In this document: positions 5,117 to 12,169 of the stretch, piece by piece | Position numbering within the stretch: the stretch's first letter is position 1 | Layout: each line of letters opens with the position of its first letter | Virus record (IMG/VR): IMGVR_UViG_3300029448_000296 | Span: 1 to 28,867 of that record | Source: a virus | Length of the DNA: 28,867 nucleotides | Strand: one strand, 5' to 3' | The notes under the pieces: model-generated | Databases searched by the model: none | Told to the model about the DNA's origin: nothing | Seen by the model: only the letters and a program-made list of their open reading frames with translations | Program-made: the position numbers and the translations under genes

Positions 5117-5827
5117 ATGACTAATTTACTAACAATCAATGGTAACCCTAAAGTTATCAAAGGCGATAAATTAAATACTGAATGGCAAAGTGCTATCATG
5201 CATTTACATCCAAGCAGTACTAGGATTTGTCCTTATCAAGACATTGCTAAATGTAAAGACGCTTGTCTAAATACTTCTGGTCGTGGTGGTATCTTCAAGA
5301 AAGGTGAAACTACCAATGTAATACAAGAAGCTCGTAAACGTAGAACTAATATGTTCTTGGACACTCCTGATTTATTTATGGAGCAGTTGTACACAGAGAT
5401 TCTAAAGTTTGAGAACAAGTGCAAACGAGAAGGTAAACAACCTTGTGTCAGACTTAATGGTACTTCAGATATCCAATGGGAACATCACGAACTCGAAGGT
5501 GTCAATGTGTTTGATACTTTTCCAGAGATACAGTTTTATGACTATACTAAAATCCCTACAAGGAAAGTTAGTCACATAAAGAATTATCACTTAACTTGGT
5601 CGTACTCAGAAGCTAATGAAAAATATGCTTCTTGGTTTGACAAAGTGAGTTATAATATCGCTGTCGTGTTTAGTCACGCATTGCCGATGTGGTATAAAAA
5701 TCGCAGGGTAATAGATGGAGACGAATACGACATGCGATTTCTTGATGAGCCAAACGTAGTAGTAGGCTTGTCAGCAAAAGGTAAAGCTAAGAAGGATACT
5801 TCTGGCTTTGTAATATCAATTAACTAA
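5117..5827 (+). CDS. Cys-motif phage protein (GP88/DUF7227-like, possible radical-SAM-like)
   Basis: 236 aa, the largest product of the accessory region. A cluster near the N-terminus, C38-x7-C46-x3-C50 followed by LNTSGRGG, resembles metal- or Fe-S-binding loops. Downstream are RLNGTSDIQWE (near 113-123), EIQFYDYTKIP, YHLTWSYSE and a C-terminal GLSAKGKAKKDTSGFV. I recognise this set from a widespread phage family of unknown activity, often labelled gp88- or DUF7227-like; the order of motifs is compatible with a TIM-barrel enzyme. Its reaction is not established. Shine-Dalgarno GAGAGGGC precedes the ATG. Family assignment comes from memory of motifs, not a search. Confidence 0.7.
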   Translation: MTNLLTINGNPKVIKGDKLNTEWQSAIMHLHPSSTRICPYQDIAKCKDACLNTSGRGGIFKKGETTNVIQEARKRRTNMFLDTPDLFMEQLYTEILKFENKCKREGKQPCVRLNGTSDIQWEHHELEGVNVFDTFPEIQFYDYTKIPTRKVSHIKNYHLTWSYSEANEKYASWFDKVSYNIAVVFSHALPMWYKNRRVIDGDEYDMRFLDEPNVVVGLSAKGKAKKDTSGFVISIN

Positions 5828-5842
5828 ACTATGAGGAAACTT

Positions 5843-6154
5843 ATGATAAACTTTTTTAAACAATTATTTTCTGCTAACCCAGATGTCAAGGAAGATTTTA
5901 ATCTTACTTATTTAGATTCTAGGCTAGAGGAAACAACTCTTAGAATTGATGATACTGAATTTAGAATAGAGGAACTAGAAGGTCAAGACTTCTACGACCT
6001 TGAATCTAGGGTAGAATATTTAGAGGGTAAAGACTTCGATGACCTTGAATACAGAGTAGAAAACTTAGAAGGTCAGGACTTTTACAGTCTTGAGGAAAAA
6101 GTAGAAAACCTAGAAGAGACTATTCAACAACTATTAGAAAAGGAGGTAGCGTGA
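5843..6154 (+). CDS. Coiled-coil protein with 15-residue tandem repeats, 103 aa
   Basis: The ATG at 5843 is chosen over 5831 because GAGG at 5833-5836 is spaced for it. After a short hydrophobic N-terminus (MINFFKQLFS), residues 41-92 consist of three full and one partial copy of a 15-residue unit, for example RIEELEGQDFYDLES and RVEYLEGKDFDDLEY. The pattern R/K-V/I-E-x-L-E-G-x-D-F-x-x-L-E is regular and strongly acidic. It is probably a long helix or helical repeat used for oligomerisation. The C-terminal KEVA is encoded by the next gene's ribosome-binding site. Confidence 0.75.
   Translation: MINFFKQLFSANPDVKEDFNLTYLDSRLEETTLRIDDTEFRIEELEGQDFYDLESRVEYLEGKDFDDLEYRVENLEGQDFYSLEEKVENLEETIQQLLEKEVA
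5963..6118 (+). repeat. 45-base tandem coding repeats
   Basis: Three full copies and one partial copy of a 45-base unit encode the 15-residue repeat of the 103-aa protein. The copies are still similar at DNA level (GAAGGTCAAGACTT / GAGGGTAAAGACTT / GAAGGTCAGGACTT), implying relatively recent duplication compared with the virion-protein repeats. Confidence 0.8.
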
Positions 6155-6321
6155 GTAAAGATAGCATATATGAAAGTTTTACTTTAGCAGACAAGATTAA
6201 AATAATAGATGATGTCATAACGAGAGAAGTTGAATGGGCAGATGAGCCGACAGATGATATTCAAAATGCTTGGCTTGATATCAAAGATATAGTTGATAAA
6301 TCTTACAAGGAGGTAGCGTGA
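6151..6321 (+). CDS. Hypothetical protein, GTG start, 56 aa
   Basis: Starts SKDSIYESFTLADKIKIIDD after the initiator, then VITREVEWADEPTDDIQNAW and an acidic helical end with KEVA. Acidic and helical; function unknown. AGGAGGTAGC (6141-6150) abuts the GTG, which overlaps the previous stop by four bases (GTGA). An identical ribosome-binding block and GTGA junction follow at its own 3' end. Confidence 0.75.
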   Translation: MSKDSIYESFTLADKIKIIDDVITREVEWADEPTDDIQNAWLDIKDIVDKSYKEVA

Positions 6322-6560
6322 GCCACGAAGCTAATGACATGATGGCAGATACTATCAGAGATGGAGTAGCTGACATTTGGATGTTGCCTAATAGACCAGA
6401 CTTAGAAGACGATTGTGTTGAGTACATTTATAATTACTACATTGACTCTGAGCAAGGGGTAAGTTCTGGGGATATTCCAACAATGGTGATAGAGTTTCTA
6501 TCTAAACTTTGTAGTGACGCAATCTCGTCACAAGATATAGAATACATGGAGAAAAAATAA
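6318..6560 (+). CDS. Acidic hypothetical protein, GTG start, 80 aa
   Basis: Unknown. Acidic helical protein with EANDMMADTIRDGVADIWML, a Tyr-rich CVEYIYNYYIDSE stretch and a C-terminal helix TMVIEFLSKLCSDAI. The start uses AGGAGGTAGC (6308-6317) directly abutting GTG, and overlaps the previous gene by GTGA. Confidence 0.75.
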   Translation: MSHEANDMMADTIRDGVADIWMLPNRPDLEDDCVEYIYNYYIDSEQGVSSGDIPTMVIEFLSKLCSDAISSQDIEYMEKK

Positions 6561-6561
6561 T

Positions 6562-6681
6562 ATGATTGAAGAAAAAACTAAAAACAAAAAAGTTAAAGAG
6601 GAGTTCAAAAAAAATCTTGAAAAGAAGATTGAAAAAGAACTTGGTAAAGAAATGTTAAAGAAAGTAACAATTTTAACTTGA
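6562..6681 (+). CDS. Lysine-rich micro-protein, 39 aa
   Basis: Nearly half Lys and Glu: MIEEKTKNKKVKEEFKKNLE, then KKIEKELGKEMLKKV and a short hydrophobic end. Predicted as one charged helix. A GGAG lies 10 bases upstream. It is less certain than its neighbours because low-complexity A-rich DNA can give such ORFs by chance, but it fills the space between two genes exactly. Confidence 0.55.
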   Translation: MIEEKTKNKKVKEEFKKNLEKKIEKELGKEMLKKVTILT

Positions 6682-6689
6682 GGAGTAGT

Positions 6690-6824
6690 ATGTATCAACC
6701 AAGAGTAACTGTCGGCAGTATCCCTTATGATGAGGAAATACTGTGCGACATATGTAGAGAAAAGAAAGCTACACTAAGGCATAGTAATATCTTTAGTTGT
6801 GATGAGTGTTTGACTCGTGTCTAA
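6690..6824 (+). CDS. Cys4 mini zinc-ribbon protein, 44 aa
   Basis: Two Cys-x2-Cys knuckles (CDIC near residues 25-28 and CDEC near 38-41) separated by a basic loop REKKATLRHSNIFS form a plausible single zinc ribbon, which would make up most of the protein. Such mini zinc fingers bind nucleic acids or proteins such as RNA polymerase or nucleases; no specific family is recognised. AGGAGTAGT abuts the ATG. Its end overlaps the next GTG start. Confidence 0.7.
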   Translation: MYQPRVTVGSIPYDEEILCDICREKKATLRHSNIFSCDECLTRV

Positions 6825-6963
6825 GCATAAAGTATACATTGGTAATGTTCTCGTAGGAGAAATAGAAGACCAGACTAAAGAAGAAATAATAGAAGTTCTT
6901 TTAGATAACTCTAAAAAGTTTGTTGAAGATATGTTAAGTGAAGGAGTAATTTATATTGAATAA
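6817..6963 (+). CDS. Hypothetical protein, GTG start, 48 aa
   Basis: A strand-like KVYIGNVLVGEIED is followed by two helices (TKEEIIEVLLDNSKKFVEDM) and a short strand EGVIYIE. The composition is natural for a small alpha-beta protein. The GTG start at 6817 has no strong Shine-Dalgarno and overlaps the previous gene by eight bases, so reinitiation is assumed. Function unknown. Confidence 0.6.
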   Translation: MSKHKVYIGNVLVGEIEDQTKEEIIEVLLDNSKKFVEDMLSEGVIYIE

Positions 6964-7219
6964 CAGAAAAGTAAAACAGCTAAAAACTAGAATAAGAAAA
7001 ATACAATTTCAATGGTTGAAGACTTTGCTTCCAGAAGAGAATGCAAAAGAATTAACTATGGATAAGGTTGAGTCTATGTTGCCCGACCAAACACATGTAC
7101 GCAGTATCGCCAGAACTAATCTGTCTTTTATGACAGATAGATGGGTTTTAAAAATGTTGAAGCGATATCCAAATGTACATACTTACAAAGAATTACAGGA
7201 GAAAATAAATAATGTTTGA
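6956..7219 (+). CDS. Basic hypothetical protein, TTG start, 87 aa
   Basis: Strongly basic N-terminus (NNRKVKQLKTRIRKIQFQWL) followed by helices and a basic WVLKMLKRYPNVHTYKELQE end. A DNA- or RNA-binding role is plausible. AAGGAG (6941-6946) lies nine bases before the TTG, supporting this start, which overlaps the previous gene by eight bases. It overlaps the next gene by eight bases too. Confidence 0.7.
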   Translation: MNNRKVKQLKTRIRKIQFQWLKTLLPEENAKELTMDKVESMLPDQTHVRSIARTNLSFMTDRWVLKMLKRYPNVHTYKELQEKINNV

Positions 7220-7469
7220 ATTTATATGTGAGGTTGTCATTGATGATAGCCGAGAAGAAATAAAAACCTATGCAGAAAATGTTTATGAATGCATAGATAA
7301 CTTAGCGTGTATGCCTAGCGTAAATCATGTTATGACTATTACTAGGGTTGAGCCAGAACACAAGTGGAGCTTTGCCGGTGATATACAAAAGCTAAGAAGC
7401 ATAAGAGATAAAATAACAGACCAAGAACTAGTACAACAATTATTACAGGGGTTAAACATTGGCGACTAA
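7212..7469 (+). CDS. Hypothetical protein, 85 aa
   Basis: Begins MFEFICEVVIDDSREEIKTY, followed by ECIDNLACMPSVNHVMTITR and a C-terminal helix (LRSIRDKITDQELVQQLL). The strand-helix-strand order is reminiscent of small ferredoxin-like folds but no family is recognised. The ribosome-binding site AGGAG lies inside the end of the previous gene; the overlap with the following TTG-start gene is 11 bases. Confidence 0.75.
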   Translation: MFEFICEVVIDDSREEIKTYAENVYECIDNLACMPSVNHVMTITRVEPEHKWSFAGDIQKLRSIRDKITDQELVQQLLQGLNIGD

Positions 7470-7614
7470 AAAAGAAGTACAATTAATTAATCATGTTAAA
7501 AAAAGCACATCTCAGGGTAGAGGTGGTAGAGGTAGAAGAGTTAAGCTATCTACTAAGCACATGAACAAACACAGAAGAAAAAGTTACAAAGCATATCGAG
7601 GACAAGGTAGATGA
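7459..7614 (+). CDS. Small Arg/Gly-rich basic protein, TTG start, 51 aa
   Basis: Starts ATKKEVQLINHVKKSTSQ after the initiator, then an RGG-like stretch GRGGRGRRVKLSTKHMNKH and a basic end RKSYKAYRGQGR. Highly basic. I recognise similar short proteins with a K-x-Y/W-K-x-Y-R-G-Q-G-K/R tail from marine phage genomes, where they are uncharacterised. RNA or DNA binding is likely from composition. CAGGGG lies eight bases before the TTG. It overlaps the next gene by four bases (ATGA). Confidence 0.75.
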   Translation: MATKKEVQLINHVKKSTSQGRGGRGRRVKLSTKHMNKHRRKSYKAYRGQGR

Positions 7615-7856
7615 ATGTAGAACTAGCTTTAGTAAAAGACAAGAACAACGACAACCATTATGTTTATGGTAAGTATGAAGAGGTAGAGAGTTACGCTAAG
7701 TCTGTTGAGGGCTATGTGTTCCAGTACCTTAATCATGTTAATCCATCAACAGTTCAGGCTAACTTTAATTATGTTGGTAACGGACATGACCCTTATCAAA
7801 AAAGTAGAGGGTTTAGTTACGAGCTACAAAAAGTTATTGCAATTGAAAAATGGTAG
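7611..7856 (+). CDS. Hypothetical protein, 81 aa
   Basis: Unknown. Tyr- and Asn-rich, with strand-like VELALVKDKNNDNHYVYGKY, a helix around EEVESYAKSVEGYVFQYLN and a terminal strand ELQKVIAIEKW. The start overlaps the previous stop (ATGA). It is followed directly by the probable frameshifted gene. Confidence 0.75.
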   Translation: MNVELALVKDKNNDNHYVYGKYEEVESYAKSVEGYVFQYLNHVNPSTVQANFNYVGNGHDPYQKSRGFSYELQKVIAIEKW

Positions 7857-7868
7857 TGGTAAACTTAT

Positions 7869-8016
7869 TTGAAATGGAAAGAAGATATGGTAAACCGAGC
7901 AATCAAGTCACGAAGCCCTCTATCTCCATTCAAAAGATTTGGTTTGGTATAACCAAGGCTTTGAGAGTGGTCTGCTCAAAACTCTCACAAACATTAATAA
8001 GCTTAAATGGAGGTAA
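7869..8016 (+). pseudogene. Probable frameshifted small gene upstream of ssb
   Basis: Two frames give natural protein only when joined. Frame one from a TTG at 7869 reads MKWKEDMVNRAIKS. The frame displaced by +1, open from 7894, reads SHEALYLHSKDLVWYNQGF, then ESGLLKTLTNINKLKWR, and stops at 8014-8016. The C-terminal KWR codons overlap the GGAGG Shine-Dalgarno of ssb, the layout typical of this genome. No start codon with a ribosome-binding site serves the second frame alone. A sequencing indel, a genuine frameshift mutation or programmed +1 frameshifting between 7894 and 7949 could explain it. The join near 7905 is inferred. Confidence 0.5.
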
Positions 8017-8022
8017 ATCACT

Positions 8023-8439
8023 ATGGCTATATTAAATGGAATCGCCAAATGGGCGAGTATAACGACTCCTAACACAAAGTTTGAGCCAGTCTATACAGTT
8101 GACTTAATAGTTGACCAAGAGATTGCTGATGACTTTGCTGCTAGAGGTCATAAAGTAAAGCAACATGACGAAGGTCCTGCTTTAGTAATTAAAAGAAAGG
8201 TGAATGGTCCTAATGGTATGACCAGACCTGCACCTAGACTTTTAAATACTGAGAAGCAAGAAATTAATGTTGCTGTTGGTAATGGCTCTAAAGTTAGAGT
8301 TCAGTTTAATGAGTATAGTGGCGAGGGTAAGTTTGGTCCTTATCAAGGACTTGACCTACAAGCTGTACAAGTTACTGATTTAGTAGAATATAAATCTGCT
8401 GATGGCGAAGAGTTATTATCTGATGGTGAGGAGTTTTAA
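8023..8439 (+). CDS. Single-stranded DNA-binding protein (T7 gp2.5-like role)
   Basis: 138 aa. The core (GIAKWASITTPNTKFEPVYT near 5-24, then VDLIVDQEIADDFAARGHKV) matches the ssDNA-binding proteins of marine T7-like phages, an OB-fold family that coats single strands at the fork. The C-terminus is acidic and ends in Phe (ADGEELLSDGEEF), as in T7 gp2.5 and bacterial SSB, where the tail recruits polymerase and helicase. GGAGG at 8009-8013 precedes the ATG. It is followed without a gap by the 85-aa gene and then by primase-helicase and polymerase, consistent with a replisome operon. Identification is from motif memory and context. Confidence 0.85.
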   Translation: MAILNGIAKWASITTPNTKFEPVYTVDLIVDQEIADDFAARGHKVKQHDEGPALVIKRKVNGPNGMTRPAPRLLNTEKQEINVAVGNGSKVRVQFNEYSGEGKFGPYQGLDLQAVQVTDLVEYKSADGEELLSDGEEF

Positions 8440-8697
8440 ATGATTATCACTGTCAAAAAAGATGATGGCGAGTTAGTCTATGATGTTAATAAGATTGCTG
8501 ACGAGGGCAAACAGAACGAAGCCCGAGTCATCATATCTAAAGTTGGCAGTTTAGATATCATCACCGAAGCTTTAAGTTTTGCATCTGCTACCCATAGAGC
8601 TAATCTAGAAAGATTGCTTGAAGATAGTTCAGAGGCAATGGTTGAGGCTGAGATAGAGTCTGAAACTAAAACAATAGAAGAAGACTCTACCTCATAA
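8440..8697 (+). CDS. Acidic SSB-linked hypothetical protein, 85 aa
   Basis: Begins MIITVKKDDGELVYDVNKIA and ends in a long acidic tail (MVEAEIESETKTIEEDSTS). The ATG follows the ssb stop with no gap, and GAGGAG inside the last ssb codons serves as Shine-Dalgarno, so expression should track SSB. Position suggests a replication accessory role, but no domain is recognised. The acidic tail could compete with DNA for SSB or other replisome partners; this is inference. Confidence 0.8.
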   Translation: MIITVKKDDGELVYDVNKIADEGKQNEARVIISKVGSLDIITEALSFASATHRANLERLLEDSSEAMVEAEIESETKTIEEDSTS

Positions 8698-8710
8698 TTT
8701 AGTTAAATTT

Positions 8711-8755
8711 AGCTAGGCTAGGTTTTTTTATCCAATTTTTAACCCTAGTCTAGCT
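8711..8755 (+). terminator. Imperfect hairpin before the primase-helicase gene
   Basis: AGCTAG (8711-8716) pairs with CTAGCT (8750-8755), and CTAGG (8718-8722) with CCTAG (8744-8748). The loop contains two T runs. The T tract is in the loop rather than after the stem, so full termination is doubtful. It may attenuate transcription or process RNA between ssb and the helicase gene. Confidence 0.35.
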
Positions 8756-8772
8756 ATCTATTTGGAGATAGA

Positions 8773-10443
8773 ATGGAAGACAATAAATTTGTAAAACATA
8801 GATTACCCTGTCCGAAATGTGGAGGTTCAGACCCAGTATCTATGAACAAAGATGGCTCTGCATATTGCTTTAGTTGTTCAACTTATATGCGTAGCTACGA
8901 AGATGAAAGTGAGGGCACAATAGTGGAAACAACACCAAAGGCAAATAATACTTTTTTAGATTCTTACACAGGCATATATTCAGCTCTGACTGATAGAGGT
9001 ATATCAGAAGAGACTGCTAAGAAGTTTGGAGTAAGAGTAGTCAAGGATACACGAGGCAATATTACTCAACACATTTATCCTTATTACAATGGTACTGAGA
9101 TTGTTTGTACCAAAACTAGATTTACCAATACCAAAAACTTTGGAGTCAATGGTGGCTACGAAGGCACTGGATTATTTGGTGAGCAACTGTATCGAAATAC
9201 TGGCGGTAAGTATTTAACAATTACCGAAGGCGAGTGTGACGCTATGGCAGTTGATGAAATGTTTCAAGGTAAGTGGGCAGTAGTTTCTGTTAAAAGAGGA
9301 GCTGCAGGTGCAGTAAAAGACATAAGAGAAAGTATAGAGTTTGTTGAATCTTTTGAAAGTGTTGTGCTTTGTTTCGATAATGATAAGGCAGGTCGTGAAG
9401 CTACTAAAAATGTAGCGAGAATACTAAAACCCGGAAAGGTAAAAATTATGACTTTACCTAATGGTTATAAAGACGCTAATGATATGCACAATCAAAAGAA
9501 GTTTAGTGAGTTTACTAAATCTTGGTGGGATGCTAAGACTTATACCCCATCAGGTATCATGGAACTATCTGGACAAAAAACAGATTGGTTACATAGAGAA
9601 GTAAAAGAAAGTATTGCTTATCCTTGGGAAGGATTAAACAAGAAACTATATGGATTAAGACAGGGAGAACTGCTAACCTTAACTGGTGGTACAGGTCTTG
9701 GTAAGTCATCTGTCACTAGAGAGCTAGAGCACTGGCTTATCAAGACAACCAAAGACAATGTAGGTATTATTGCTCTTGAAGAAAACTGGCTTAGGACAGC
9801 AGATGGTCTAATATCTATTGAGGCAAACGATAGACTATACCTAAATGAAAAGCGTCAGCAATATACAGAAGAAGACTTGAATGCTTTGTTTGACAAAGTG
9901 ATTGAGAAGAACAGAGTATTTATTCATTCTCATCTTGGTGCAACAGACATTGATGAGATATTTGCAAAGTTACGATACATGATTGTAGGTTGCGAATGTA
10001 AGTGGGTAATAGTTGACCACTTGCACATGCTTGTCAATGTCTTAACCGAAGGTGATGAACGTAGAGGTATTGATACTTTAATGAATAGATTAAGAAGCTT
10101 GGTAGAAGAGACAAATGTTGGTATGATATTAGTATCACATTTACGTAGAGCTACAGGTGACCGAGGACATGAGAAAGGAGTCGCAGTGTCTTTAAGTCAC
10201 CTAAAAGGTTCTCAAGGTATTGCACAGTTATCTGATTGCGTCATAGCTTTGGAAAGAAACCAACAAGCTACTGACCCTAAAGAAGCTAACACAACTAAAG
10301 TAAGAGTGTTAAAGTCTAGGTATACTGGAGACACTGGATTAGCTTGTGCACTTGAGTATGATAATGACACTGGTAGATTGCATGAAGTAACTACCGAAGA
10401 TACCTTTGATAACGAAGAGGAAAGCTATGACCTCCCATTCTAA
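8773..10443 (+). CDS. T7-type bifunctional primase-helicase (gp4-like)
   Basis: 556 aa, close to T7 gp4 (566 aa). An N-terminal zinc-binding domain shows CPKC (residues 13-16) and CFSC (32-35). A TOPRIM fold follows, with TITEGECDA and VVLCFDNDKAG carrying the metal-binding acidic residues. The C-terminal RecA-like hexameric helicase has Walker A GGTGLGKS at 305-312, a Walker B-type WVIVDHLHML near 412-421 and a later SHLRR/GSQGIAQLSD region. It should lay RNA primers and unwind DNA at the fork with the downstream polymerase and upstream SSB. Shine-Dalgarno TGGAG lies just before the ATG. It overlaps the polymerase gene by 17 bases. All core motifs appear intact. Confidence 0.96.
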   Translation: MEDNKFVKHRLPCPKCGGSDPVSMNKDGSAYCFSCSTYMRSYEDESEGTIVETTPKANNTFLDSYTGIYSALTDRGISEETAKKFGVRVVKDTRGNITQHIYPYYNGTEIVCTKTRFTNTKNFGVNGGYEGTGLFGEQLYRNTGGKYLTITEGECDAMAVDEMFQGKWAVVSVKRGAAGAVKDIRESIEFVESFESVVLCFDNDKAGREATKNVARILKPGKVKIMTLPNGYKDANDMHNQKKFSEFTKSWWDAKTYTPSGIMELSGQKTDWLHREVKESIAYPWEGLNKKLYGLRQGELLTLTGGTGLGKSSVTRELEHWLIKTTKDNVGIIALEENWLRTADGLISIEANDRLYLNEKRQQYTEEDLNALFDKVIEKNRVFIHSHLGATDIDEIFAKLRYMIVGCECKWVIVDHLHMLVNVLTEGDERRGIDTLMNRLRSLVEETNVGMILVSHLRRATGDRGHEKGVAVSLSHLKGSQGIAQLSDCVIALERNQQATDPKEANTTKVRVLKSRYTGDTGLACALEYDNDTGRLHEVTTEDTFDNEEESYDLPF

Positions 10444-12169
10444 ACAAGTTGTATTTGATATTGAAGCTGATGGTCTTACACCAACAAAGATATGGTGTAT
10501 TGTTGCTAAAGATTTAAATGAATCTAGTCTAAGAACTTTTGGACCAGACCAACTAGAAGAAGGCATAGAATATTTACAGTCAGTCGATACTCTAATTGGT
10601 CACAATATTTTAGGTTATGACATACCTGTTATTGAGAAGCTACACAATGTTACATTACATGCTGATGTTATTGATACTTTAGTTTTATCAAGACTCTATC
10701 AGCCAGTAAGAGAAAATGGACACAGTTTAAAAACTTGGGGCTACCGAGTTAAGTCACCTAAACAAGAACAACCTGATGATTTTGATAACTACACTCCACA
10801 AATGCTTGAGTATTGCACACAAGATGTACTGTTAAATGAGAAAGTCTACTATGCCTTACAACAAGAGAGTAAAAACTTTTCTCAGGAAAGTGTAGATTTA
10901 GAACATCAAGTTGCATTAATTATGAATGAGCAAGAAAAGAATGGCTTTCTCTTTGATACAGAGAGAGCACTAAATCTTCTTAGCAGTTTAAAATACCGTA
11001 TGGCAGAAGTAGAAGATGAGGTGCAAGAAACATTCAAACCTAAATGGGTTGACGACAAAATGGTAACTCCTTACATTAAAAAGGATGGCGAGTTATCTTT
11101 ACGAGGCTTGACAGACGATGAGTACAATCGATGCATTGAGACTAATAACTTTGAACCATTTATGCGAAAGAAACTTGTTGAGTTTAATTTAGGTAGTCGC
11201 AAACAGATTGGCGAATATTTAACTGATTTTGGTTGGAAGCCAGAAAGATTTACTCCCACAGGTCAACCTATTGTTGACGAAGGAACGCTAAAAAAGATAG
11301 ACCATATACACGAAGCTCGGCTCATTGCCGAGTTTTTATTATTACAGAAACGTATTGCTCAGATATCATCTTGGGTAGATGAGTTACAGGGAGAACGTGT
11401 GCATGGTAAAGTTATACCTAACGGTACTATTACTGGCAGAATGACACATAGAAATCCTAACATGGCACAAGTTCCGAGTGTCCATAGTGAGTATGGTAAA
11501 GATTGTCGTGCTTGTTGGATAGTTCCTGAGGGATACAATTTACTAGGTATTGATGCAAGTGGACTAGAACTTAGAATGTTAGCTCACTATATGAACGATG
11601 ATAATTATATTCAAGAGGTATTACATGGAGATATCCACACAACTAATCAAGAACTTGCAGGACTTGAATCAAGAGATAAGGCAAAGACTTTCATCTATGC
11701 CCTCATATACGGAGCAGGAGATGAAAAACTTGGAAAGGTGGTTGGTTCGGATAGAAAAGCAGGTAAGGAACTTAGAACTCGTTTCCTCACCAACCTTCCT
11801 GCACTTGAAACTCTTACGAGAAGAGTTAGAGAAGCGTCAAGAAGAGGATTCTTGAAAGGACTAGATGGTCGTAAAATATATGTTAGAAGTGAACATGCTG
11901 CCTTAAATACTTTATTACAAGGCGGTGGTGCTATAGCCATGAAAAAAGCTATGTGTATATTTTATAATAAAATTAAATTAAATACACTGGATGCAAAGTT
12001 TGTAGCTAATATTCATGATGAGTGGCAGTTACAGGTTAAAAATAACATTGCTGAATATACTGGGCTATTAGGTGTGGAGTGTATAGAAGAAGCCGGAAGA
12101 CGATTCCAAATGCGGTGTGCATTAACTGGTGAATACAAAGTCGGAGGTGACTGGAGTGAAACCCACTAA
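10427..12169 (+). CDS. Family A DNA polymerase, T7 gp5-type with 3'-5' exonuclease
   Basis: 580 aa from the ATG at 10427, chosen over an upstream TTG (10406) because GAGGAAAG lies just before it. The N-terminal exonuclease has FDIEADG (D11, E13) and later a GHNILGYD motif. Polymerase motif A is GIDASGLELR (catalytic D376), motif B is R416-x3-K420-x3-Y424-x3-Y428-G, and motif C is HDE (530-532). The residue equivalent to E. coli Pol I 762 is Tyr, as in T7. It is shorter than T7 gp5 (704 aa), so the thioredoxin-binding loop may be reduced or absent. It replicates the genome with the adjacent primase-helicase. Confidence 0.96.
   Translation: MTSHSKQVVFDIEADGLTPTKIWCIVAKDLNESSLRTFGPDQLEEGIEYLQSVDTLIGHNILGYDIPVIEKLHNVTLHADVIDTLVLSRLYQPVRENGHSLKTWGYRVKSPKQEQPDDFDNYTPQMLEYCTQDVLLNEKVYYALQQESKNFSQESVDLEHQVALIMNEQEKNGFLFDTERALNLLSSLKYRMAEVEDEVQETFKPKWVDDKMVTPYIKKDGELSLRGLTDDEYNRCIETNNFEPFMRKKLVEFNLGSRKQIGEYLTDFGWKPERFTPTGQPIVDEGTLKKIDHIHEARLIAEFLLLQKRIAQISSWVDELQGERVHGKVIPNGTITGRMTHRNPNMAQVPSVHSEYGKDCRACWIVPEGYNLLGIDASGLELRMLAHYMNDDNYIQEVLHGDIHTTNQELAGLESRDKAKTFIYALIYGAGDEKLGKVVGSDRKAGKELRTRFLTNLPALETLTRRVREASRRGFLKGLDGRKIYVRSEHAALNTLLQGGGAIAMKKAMCIFYNKIKLNTLDAKFVANIHDEWQLQVKNNIAEYTGLLGVECIEEAGRRFQMRCALTGEYKVGGDWSETH

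Noticed and set aside
7850-8035. 61-aa plus-strand ORF before ssb
   Set aside because: No Shine-Dalgarno, unnatural composition and overlap with ssb; the two-frame reading at 7869-8016 gives far more natural protein.
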